Below are positions 1 through 9,839 of a DNA stretch of 64,000 nucleotides, in pieces. Position 1 is the first letter of the stretch. Each line of letters starts with the position of its first letter. This DNA is from Drosophila pseudoobscura (Eukaryota; Arthropoda; Insecta; Diptera; Drosophilidae), in contig NC_046683.1 in assembly GCF_009870125.1 (NCBI RefSeq), forward strand, positions 17,741,001-17,805,000, in the 5' to 3' direction. Position numbers and translations under genes: made by a program. Below the pieces are notes generated by a model, which was given only the letters and a program-made list of their open reading frames with translations, was not told where the DNA came from and ran no database searches.

Positions 1-1315
1 AAAAGTGCAAAAATCAGTATATGCGAGCTTTTTCCACTCTTTGAAAACTTCTCATTTGCTTTTGTTAATTTTTCCTATTTGCTAAGAATAAAGAGGATTG
101 ATACGGTAAAACAGTTCTTTTGCTTTGCTCTATTCGTTTAGCTGTTATGTACTAACTTTTGCTCCCCACTGTAAGTTTGTATGCCAGTATCTCAGTCCGA
201 GTTCTTTAAATAATTCGACTTAAATAAATAAATTTTGCCGACCATTGCCCTACCTGCATCACATCCACATGACTTTTAATTGTCACCTTAAAGGAGGGAG
301 AAAGGGAGAGAGAGCTTCTGTCGAGTGGCTGGCATGTAACTCAATTTATGACTGCGAAGATAGCTTCTATAGCTTAGCTGTTGACTATTCGTACCTCTAA
401 GGGACCGGTATTGTCATGGTATTGAATAGATAGGTCAGTTTTGTACGCTTTTCTTCAGTGATAATCATTAGTTTTGAGTAATTTTACGGAAAACATAGAC
501 TTAATAGTTATAACATAATATATACATATGTATATAACATATATTTAAAAGTTTATAATTTTTCCACCTAATGGCCTAATTTCTTAGGATTTTATAATAT
601 TTTCCGATGTTTATTTGTATGTGTATCTCACACCAACACCAGCCGTTACACCTCGCTCCCTTGAATGAAAAAGAATGTGAAAAGAATTAAGCGCGTAATG
701 ATCCGATTTAATCCAAGCTCAGCAAACTATTAGATATAAATATTCTCTATGGTTTTGCATTTTCTATCACAGATGTTCGTCCTTTGGGGAGACGGTAGTG
801 GGGATGGCATAATTTGGACACAAAATCCATTCAGTCTGATAATCTGGGAGTCATATCTAATAACTAATATATCTCTAAATTGTCTGAGTACCATGCTTAA
901 AAAGTAAAATTGTGTTGCATAGTGTTATCTCTGCGGCTCACCTTTAAAAATGGCATACAAAGCATACATCTTGGCTGCAGTGCGTTTTCGCTTCTATTGC
1001 GAGTCTATGCAACGCCAAGGTGCATACTTTTTTGAATTGACACGTCATCGCTTCACAGAAACCTATTTGCGGCGAATATTAGGCCTATGCGATAGTCTTG
1101 AATTAAATGCTAGAACTGCGAAATTCCGAAAATCGAATAAATGAAGCTATCAGTCGGCTCCCACAACTTTGTACGGGGCTGGTACTCAGACTGAGTAATA
1201 GCACTCATTTCAGATTTTATTGAACATACTATCGGAGGATAAGCTGGAGCCAGAGTGTACGTAGTGTGTATGCATGTGGGTCGCAGCAGCCCTTGCCAAG
1301 GCATAGGGCGAAAGA
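1..1315. other. Intergenic DNA upstream of period
   Basis: No supportable gene is visible. The stretch is AT-rich with short open frames that lack coding character. Positions about 615-665 hold a short piece resembling the 5' part of the INE-1-like elements found elsewhere in the window (the CACACCAACACCAGCCG string recurs at about 53050), so a small repeat fragment is likely. Confidence 0.5.
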
Positions 1316-1319
1316 GTGG

Positions 1320-1375
1320 CAGGTGGTGATGATGCTCGCCGGCTGCTCACGTGGCCGAAATGCGTGACTGACCCA
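1320..1375 (+). promoter_or_regulatory. period circadian enhancer with E-box
   Basis: A perfect CACGTG E-box lies at 1348-1353. The flanks (GCTCACGTGG, then GAA..TGCGTGACTGAC) resemble, as I recall it, the 69-bp circadian regulatory sequence of D. melanogaster period, the target of the CLOCK/CYCLE heterodimer. It sits about 2.9 kb before the start codon, which fits a non-coding first exon followed by a long first intron, as in D. melanogaster. Seen: the E-box and flanks. Inferred: enhancer function and the transcription start, which probably lies a few hundred bases downstream (about 1.6-1.75 kb) but which I cannot fix. Confidence 0.75.
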
Positions 1376-1759
1376 CAAAAATACTCCCACTTCCACGCAG
1401 GCATTCAAGCGCCCGAGCCCCGCAGAACTTGCAAAATTCGAGCACAAAGTGTTCTCAACGTGCCTTCAAAGCAGCGCCCATCCGAATTCTCACCCAGTGG
1501 ACCAACCACCCCCAGTGCCTAATCGAAGCCAGATGCGTCGGCATCTTTTCCTGTCTGATTGCGCTGCTGCTTTTTAACCCACTGCCGGTGCCCGAGGGTT
1601 ACACAGCCACATGCTGTGGAATAGAGGTTCATACAAGCCGATCACCAAATGACAACAATTCAGTTGTGCGGTGAAAAATGTTGGTACCGCATCTTGGAAA
1701 ATCTCAATGCCAAATTATATACAGTTAGTGAATAATATTGCACCAGTTTAGCGAATGCT

Positions 1760-4175
1760 AACTGGACGCTACCTAAGGGTTAAGGCGAAACCAAAGCGTT
1801 GTTGCACATACATACACACAGATGTATACTGAAGCGATGAATGAATGCCGAACGATAAAAGCCGAGGCTGGCAATGCAGATTCGGGATTGCCGAAGAACG
1901 GAATGAATGCATGCATGCCCCAGAGCGAGTACGCTGGCGCCGCAGTGCACGTTTTCCACTCGGGTATCATTCAGTACCCGTTTGAATTTCCAACAAGTAG
2001 GTCGAGAAAAGTCGAGAAACGTCCAGGGCAGAACACCTACACTATACACCGCGCATGCTATCCAGATATGCATTTTATGGCACATCTACAATCTTTTTTT
2101 ATCGGTGCCAGTTCTGAAGCTTAAGCAGTTCACAGTGAAGTAAATATATACATATGCATACATGTATGTAAATTCATACCGATCAGCTCTTGGAAAGTCC
2201 GATTGAGCCCAGGGCGAATACAGTGAGCCCCAACGCGAGAGACGGAGACGTCACGTTGTTGTATAAAACAATACCCTTGGCTGAGAGAACTGTTTGCATT
2301 ATCATGTTTGCAAAATAAAAGCAAAAACGACAACTTACATAAACAAAAGTCGTTGTTTTTCCACTCGTAACGTGTTAAGTGTGTATTATTAAAAGCGATA
2401 GGCGACATGGCGAGAGCAAGCGAAATGCCTGTGGCTGGAGTGGCTGAGAGCGCCGAGTGGGAGATGGAAAAACGCCTATCCCAACCGGCTCCAGTTTGGC
2501 ACGTTGGAAAAACGACATCAAAACAAAATGATATAATGCATTCATGCATATAGATATGTACCTAAATATACTCGTAAACTTATCCTACAACGACGAGTAT
2601 CTTCTTTTTTTGGCAGTCCTCGCTGAATAAAACCAGTAAGCCTTATTGCGCACTGCGCATACAATGAATGGCAATGAACGAATGAATGGGAATCGACGAT
2701 CGTCTCATTCATTACCATGGTATGCTGGGACATACGTACTCAGCTGTGACGCACATTCAAAGATGCATATGTATGTACATACATATGTAACTCTCGGCTT
2801 CAGCTTACCCTTTGGGACGCTCCAGCTTGCTCCCAAATACTCCCAGATGTCGCCTCACATTTGCTCGACCCGACACGTATGTACATGCGAAAAGCTCATA
2901 AGAGAATACCCGTGGACGCTGCAACAACCGGGTGCCACAACCGGATTCCACATTAATATTCCATACATACATGAAGTTTTACGAACAACTTAATTTTTTA
3001 GTGACAGCACCCTTAATTATAACAATGTGCGATAGTCTTTTGTACTTAGCACGAGACACAAATTAAGTTGTAGGTCTAGATGAGGAGATCACTTTCTCAT
3101 AATTGGATATACATATATATTTATAAACACAATATACCACCAAAAACATTTTTAAATACCGCGATTTTATGACTGCGCACTTTCATGATTTTTACACGGC
3201 ATCTGCAGCGCAAATACCCACAGAAATTTCTCAATTGAAAAAAAAAGTGCACGACCTTGCACACGATTTTTGATTCGCGACGATAGATGGAATATACCTG
3301 AAGAAATAGCGACCCAATAATGATGTTTTTTATCATTGTTAATGTTTCCTCTTTTCTTTTGTATGATATGGTTTTACTTATGAAGGTGTCTGTATTACCA
3401 TGTAGAACGGAGCTTACGTGTCTCACGAACCGTAATATACCCCTGTACTCTTTGTGAGAAAAGCCCGCTAGAAATTCCATACAACGGGGCCCCACATCAT
3501 TACCTAAAGCAATCATCTTAACTAGCAGTAGACTATGAATCGAACGGGAACGTTGTGAGCAAGATCGCGGCTATAAATTTATACCCAAACCCCAGTCAGC
3601 ATTCGCTCCCAGTCAGCTCCCCTCCGCACAAAGGGCGCACACTGCACGAGGAAGAGTGTATGAGAGAGAAGAAACATGTAAGCGCTTGGAAGGCGTTGCG
3701 AATCCACTGCAATTGCATTTGTTCCTTTTTAGTATAATAATGATGATCCGAATCTGATAGACAAGAGTATGGATACAAAATTTCGTGGCTCCAGATCTTA
3801 TGGTCTCTGAGAACTAGGCGTTAAACAAGACGGATAGGCAGACAAGGCTCCATCGCCTCGACTACTGATGCTGATCAAGAATATCGATACTTTATGAGGT
3901 CGGAAGTGCTTCCTTCTGGGTGTTACAAACATCCACTTTCACCAAAAATCTAATATACTCCTATATCCATTGCAACTGAATTCATTCACGCTTAAGGCCG
4001 TTCGTAGTGGAACTGGCAAAGCCGCAATGAAGCTACATCAAGTACCTCTATTGTTTAGTAAACGATGAATATTTTGTTTGGAATTTTTAAAGATCAGATT
4101 CGATGATATCATGCAAAACCGATTAAAAACCTAATCCTAACCCCGTATTTTGCCTTCTCTTATATTCTCTAATAG
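1760..4175 (+). other. per: period intron 1 (approximate 5' limit)
   Basis: The 3' splice site is clear: a pyrimidine-rich tract ends in TAG at 4173-4175, just before the 46-nt leader that precedes the start codon. The donor of the non-coding first exon is not identifiable by eye, so the left boundary is a guess. The intron contains no convincing coding sequence. It holds microsatellite-like TACATA/CATATG runs near 2150 and 2765 and an INE-1-like element at about 3545-3985. Confidence 0.5.
3545..3985 (+). mobile_element. INE-1/Helentron-like element in period intron 1
   Basis: The block starts with a GGGAACGTTGTGAGC-type head, passes through a TGCACGAGGAAGAGTGT motif and ends with the hallmark tail TGCTGATCAAGAATAT..ACTTTATG..GTCGGAAG..CTTCCTTCTGGGTGTTAC. 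The same head, middle and tail recur at about 35470-36238 and 52930-53466. It is non-autonomous with no protein-coding capacity. INE-1 (DINE-1) elements are old non-autonomous Helitron relatives common in Drosophila introns. Confidence 0.75.
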
Positions 4176-4221
4176 CCGAATTTCCGAACAAATCCTACGA
4201 GAGCCACAAAACACAGACACA

Positions 4222-7200
4222 ATGGAAGGCGAGTCAACAGAGTCCACACAAAACACCAAGGTGTCCGATTCGGCCTACTCCAACAGCTGCAGCAACAGTC
4301 AGTCGCAGCGCAGGTAAGTGACCTCCAGCGTCTTCCCTCCCCAAAATCTAATTCACGTATCCATCTTCCCTACAGTGGCAGTTCAAAGTCCATGCTAAGC
4401 GGTAGCCACTCGTCGGGCAGCAGCGGCTATGGGGGCAAGCCCTCAATACAGACTAGTAGCAGCGACATGGCCATAAAGCGCAACAAGGAGAAGTCGCGCA
4501 AGAAGAAGAAGGCCAAATGCACACAAGCTCAAGCGACCATCAGTTCGTCGCTGGAGGGAGCCGAAGAGCAGCCGCACTCCAGCAGCACAGCCTGCGACCA
4601 GAAAATCCTGCATGTGCTGGCGACCACACAGCAGCTGGGCGACCAGCCGTCCTCGTTGGACCATAAGCTTGGCGAGCAGCTGGAGGCAAGGCACAATTGC
4701 GGGGTCGGCAAGGCGGAGCAGCCCCAGTCCTTTTCGCTACCCTGTCCCCTCTCTGTGTCCACCCTGATGCCGGGCATCGGCGTTTGCCATGGCGGCAACG
4801 CACCAGGCGGCAAGTGGGAGAAGACCTTTGAGTCCTGCAAGCTGGACACGGGCCCGGCTAAGACGGAGCGCGTGAAGGAGGACAGCTTCTGCTGTGTGAT
4901 CTCAATGCACGACGGCATCGTGCTCTATACCACGCCCAGTATCACGGACGTGCTGGGCTTTCCGCGTGATATGTGGCTAGGCCGCTCCTTCATCGACTTT
5001 GTGCACACCAAGGACCGGGCTACGTTCGCCAGCCAGATCACCACGGGTATTCCCATTGCAGAGTCGCGCTGCAGCATGCCCAAAGATGCCAGGAGCACTT
5101 TCTGCGTGATGCTGCGCCAGTATCGGGGCCTACAGACCAGCGGCTACGGAGTGATCGGCCGGTCCGTGAACTACGAGCCCTTCCGCCTGGGAATGTCATT
5201 CCGCGAGGCGCCCGAGGAAGAGCGTTCCGACAACTACATGGTCGCAAATAGCAGCAACATGCTGCTCGTCATTTGTGCTACCCCCATCAAGAGCAGCTAC
5301 AGAGGTAGGCTGTCAGCCTCTCCTCTCAGTAGTCTCTTTCTTACCGCCCCTCTTCTCTTTCACCACAGTTCCCGAGGAGATCCATTCGCAGAGGAGCCCC
5401 AAATTCGCCATCCGCCATACGGCCGCCGGCATCATCTCGCACGTGGACAGCGCGGCGGTGAGTGCTTTGGGCTACCTTCCGCAGGACCTAATGGGCCGAT
5501 CCATCATGGACCTCTACCACCACGATGACCTCCCCGTCATTAAAGAGATATACGAGTCTGTCATGAAGAAAGGCCAAACGGCCGGCGCCTCCTTCTGCAG
5601 CAAGCCCTATCGCTTCCTCATTCAAAACGGCTGCTACATCCTTCTAGAGACGGAGTGGAGCAGTTTCGTGAACCCTTGGTCACGTAAGCTCGAGTTTGTC
5701 GTCGGCCATCATCGTGTGTTTCAGGGTGAGTTTCTGTATAGCTTTTATAATGCGCCTCCTAGGAAGTTCCAAGCAGTATTTCATTTCGTTCTTCTGGGCT
5801 TCAGATAGCATGGACATTATATTTGTATATTATCCGTTATAAGTCTGCTTTTGATATACAAACAAATATACATAGAAAACCAAATCTATCCCCAGGTTTT
5901 TTTAAGCGATTCGACGGCATTTTGTTAGCTTTAGTACAAAAGATGGGGTTCATCTTTCTTATAGGAAAAAAAATAGTAAAGGAAATACCATAAAAATACC
6001 GAAAAAGCGAAGTTTCGCTTATTTTAATGGGTTTTCACATCAAGGTCAATGAAGTTATATGCAATTTTGTTAAACTAGCTGAATTTCAATCAATTTAGAA
6101 AATAATATCGGCCTGGGTTGACATTTTTTTTAATCCCTAAACTATTCACTAACATGATTAAAGTTATAAAAGAATTAGAGGAATTATAACCTCTTTATTA
6201 CCAAACCTGACCAAACTCTTTACTGATAATTTTTGTTGCTTCCGTGTGGGTAGGTCCGAAGATATGTAACGTTTTCGAGACGCCGCCCAACTCGGAACCG
6301 AAGATCGCGGAGGAGTTGCAGAACAAGAACACACGCATTAAGGAGGAAATCGTGAATTTACTGGCCGAGAAAGTCTCTCGACCCTCGGACACGGTCAAGC
6401 AGGAGGTGTCGCGCCGGTGCCAAGCCCTGGCCAGCTTCATGGAGACACTTATGGACGAGGTGTCGCGTGCGGACCTTAAGCTGGAGCTGCCGCACGAGAA
6501 CGAGCTGACTGTGTCAGAGCGGGACAGCGTCATGTTGGGTGAAATCTCGCCCCACCATGACTACTATGACAGTAAGAGTTCCATTGAGACGCCACCCAGC
6601 TACAATCAACTAAACTATAACGAGAACCTGCTGCGTTTTTTTAACAGCAAGCCTGTCACTGCACCCGTGGAAGTCGACCCGCCAAAAGTGGGGTCCTCGG
6701 ATGTGAGCAGCACCCGCGAGGATGCCCGCAGCACGCTTAGCCCCCTGAACGGCTTCGAGGGCAGTGGCGCCAGTGGCTCCTCAGGCCACTTGACCAGCGG
6801 CAGCAATATACACATGAGTAGTGCGACCAACACAAGCAATGCTGGAACGGGCACTGGTACGGTCACGGGAACCGGCACAATAATAGCCACCTCCGGGACC
6901 GGCACTGTCACCTGCGCCTCCGGCAACATGGACGCCAACACCTCTGCGGCCTTCAACATTGCCGCCAACACCTCTGCCGCCGACAACTTTGGCGCCGATA
7001 CCTCTGCCGCTGACACCTCTGGCGCCGACACCTCTGCTGCTGACAACTATGCAGTCGACAACTATGGCCCCGGCAACTTTGGCGCTGAAAACTCTTGCGC
7101 CGATAACTCTGGCGCCGAAAACTCATGCGCAGATAACTCTGGCGTCGATAACTCCCGGCCCGATAACTCTGGGGCCGATAACTCTGCGGCCGATAACTTT

Positions 7201-9030
7201 GGGCCCGACAATTCCGGGGCCGACAATTCCGGCGCCGACAATTCCGGGCCCGACAACACTGGACCCGACAATTCCGGCGCCGAAAACTCTCGGGCCGAAA
7301 ACTCTCGGGCCGAAAACTCTCGAGCCGATAACTCTAGACCCGACCACCCTAGACCCGACATCTCTGGCGCCAGCAATTCTCGACCCGACAAAACTGGACC
7401 CGACAAGTCGGGCGCCGAAAACTCTGCCTCTGGATCGGGATCGGGCACCTCCGGCAACGAAGGTCCCTCCAGTGGTGGGCAGGACACCAGAACCACCGCT
7501 GGGACTCCCGATTCCCCGCCCGTCTCACTCACCGAGTCGCTTCTGAACAAGCACAACGACGAGATGGAGAAGTTCATGCTGAAGAAGCATCGAGAGTCAC
7601 GCGGGGACCGCCGTACCGTCGAAAAGAACAAGAACAAGACGACCAACACAATCGACTCGCTGAAGATACTCGAGTACAGCAGCACTGGTCCCGGCCACGG
7701 CACCAAGCGCGGCGGGTCCTACTCTTGGGAGGGCGAGGGTAACAAGCCCAAGCAGCAGCCCACTCTTAACAGTGTGGGCGTGGGAACGGGTGCGCCCGAG
7801 GCTCCCATCCCACCTGTCCACCCCACTCACACCACTCACACGGCCATCGCCCAGAGCAGCTTCTCGGCACAGCAAAGTCTCTTCCCCACCTTCTACTATA
7901 TTCCAGCCACCCCGCTAGCCGCCTCCACGCCTGCACCGGGTGCGCTTAGCCCCACGCCCCGCAACCAAAAGCACCATCACCATGCCCATCAGCATGCCCC
8001 GAAGGTCCCAGATCAGGCAAGCACCTCACAGCAGGCGGCGGGACCAGCCGCAATACCTCTCCAGTACGTGGCCGGGGTGATGTATCCGCACCCGTCGCTC
8101 TTCTACACGCACCCGGCGGCGGCAGCCGCCACGGCCATGATGTACCAGCCCATGCCCTTTCCCGGAATAGCCAATGCAATGCAGCTTCCGGAGCAGCCTA
8201 GCACCTCGCAGTCCAACTACAGCAAGACCGTCTTCTCGGTAAGTTAGCTGGAAACCCATCCTACTAGTCAGCATCTAAATAACTGGTCCGACAGACTCAA
8301 CAGGTCATAGTGGCGCCGCCGACGATAACAACGACAACGGCGACGACGACGCCCAAAACACAGGGAGCCTTCCACTCGATCACACCCGCCCAGCTGCAAC
8401 GCCCGTCGTCACAGGACACATCGGTCAAGACGGAGCCCGCCTCGAATGCCACACCGTCACATTCGTCCAACAAAAAGAAGGCCAACTCGCCCATCGCCTC
8501 CGGTATAGGCGACTACAACTCCAACCAGGCTTGCTCCAGAAATCGAGCAAACGTGAAGGTAAGATAAGCGAACTTCTCTCTTTTGCTTTTACACAATCTG
8601 AAATACAAATATGCACAAAGAAATACACAGACAGCAATGGAAACAGCGACGACATGGACGGCTCTAGCTTCTCGTCCTTCTACTCATCGTTCATCAAGAC
8701 CACTGATGGCTCCGAAAGTCCGCCCGATAACGACAAAGAGGCCAAACACCGCAAGTTGAAGGTGAGTCAGTGGGGGACTTGATTGGGTACTACCTGGCAA
8801 TAATCCATATTCTCTGTTAGACCCACCCACTACGTCAACTAAACTGATTTAGTTTTCCTTTCGATTCATCTATACTGCTCCAAACGCACTCAAGCCGTGT
8901 GTCTCCTATTGCCCGATTATCCTTGTTCAATAATTTCCACACTTTGTATCAATCGCAGAATATAACCCGGTTGAGCAGCAAGATAATGGAGCACCCGGAA
9001 GAGGACCAAACCCAGCACGGAGATGGATAG
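4222..9030 (+). CDS. per: Period circadian clock protein
   Basis: PERIOD partners TIMELESS and represses CLOCK/CYCLE in the fly clock. Coding exons are 4222-4313, 4376-5304, 5369-5725, 6254-8238, 8295-8558, 8621-8761 and 8959-9030, all with GT-AG junctions, giving about 1,279 residues. The start MEGESTEST has a good context and follows the intron 1 acceptor. Visible features: a basic nuclear localisation stretch [12 protein letters not shown] near residues 63-75; PAS-A from about residue 198; PAS-B about 345-450; the short-period region with [15 protein letters not shown]; a Thr-Gly remnant; 33 pentapeptides (about 687-851); a Gln/His/Pro-rich C-terminal half; and a tail ending HGDG. The 528-bp intron 5726-6253 splits the region just after PAS-B. 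The frame is intact throughout. Regulation is expected through the upstream E-box. Identity is essentially certain; the last two small exons are the least certain part. Confidence 0.96.
6934..7428 (+). repeat. per: 33 x 15-nt coding repeat in period (pentapeptide array)
   Basis: Thirty-three contiguous 15-nt units encode degenerate pentapeptides of the type (A/P/V)(D/E)NS(G/R/A/C). The array runs from the Ala of ANTSA at 6934 to the Ala of AENSA at 7428 with no length change in any unit. It follows a short Thr-Gly run at about 6838-6915 (GTGTGT..GTGTGT). This replaces the long Thr-Gly tract of D. melanogaster. Units at 7285-7314 are near-identical (AENSR copies), suggesting recent slippage or unequal exchange there. 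Confidence 0.95.
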
Positions 9031-9390
9031 CAAACACCAAAGCTGCTGCTGACCGACGTACATAACCGGGTACATAATGTGACCGACGTCGACCCGTAGG
9101 GCGAACAAAGCAGCATCAGCTAGAGCCCGTAGCGACCAGAGCAATGGATAGGTAATGCAGAAATTTCTCACAAATAAATATTTAGTAAACCTATTCAATT
9201 TTCAGTTCCCCTTTATCCAACAAACAAGAACACTTTACTCTTCACTGTGAAGAAGATCACCACATCAAGACGGAATTGAAGTTCATCGGTGTTGTATGAA
9301 TTAAAAATGTTAAACGTTATTCTAAATTGTTGAATATTTGAAATATGTATGAAATGTCCTTTAGAATAAACACTGCGATGGTAAGCTAAG
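9031..9390 (+). other. per: period 3' UTR with candidate 3'-UTR intron and poly(A) signal
   Basis: After the stop codon a GTAATG donor at 9152 and a CTATTCAATTTTCAG acceptor ending at 9205 delimit a possible 54-bp intron. D. melanogaster per has a temperature-sensitive 3'-UTR intron (dmpi8) in the corresponding place. A canonical AATAAA lies at 9365-9370, suggesting cleavage close to 9390. Seen: splice signals and AATAAA. Inferred: that the intron is used. Confidence 0.6.
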
Positions 9391-9839
9391 AAACCACATC
9401 ATGTTGGTATTTCAACTCTTCAGAACTTCCCTGCTCTGCTGCGACATAATCGTTGGCTTTGCGGTGTCTTAAGTTCAGCTGGATGTCCTGGACTTATTTT
9501 TATTATATATTTTAATTTTAATATATAATATAGCTGGCTGACCCAGCAAACGTTCTTCAGCCATTTAATGTCTATGAGCAATTGATTGTACAATATTTTT
9601 TGTTTGTCGGCCTTTAGCCAACATAAATAAGCTCGATGGTTTGCCCACGCTCACGTGCTCACACATGCCCCGTATAAGATTATGAATTCAATGTAAAACA
9701 TGGTGTGCCCAAATCTAAGCCGCAATCTGGGAATGCCGATGAGCAAGCCGTTTCTGATGCGCAACCCATACCATCGACGCATGTTTGAATTTAAACGCAT
9801 GACAATAGGGACATTATTTGCTCGTAGTCGACTGCAATA
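9391..9839. other. Spacer between period and the LINE remnant
   Basis: No gene is visible. The stretch holds AT-rich sequence near 9500-9530 (TATTATATATTTTAATTTTAATATATAATATA, partly palindromic) and may include further decayed transposon sequence, which I could not assign. Confidence 0.4.
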
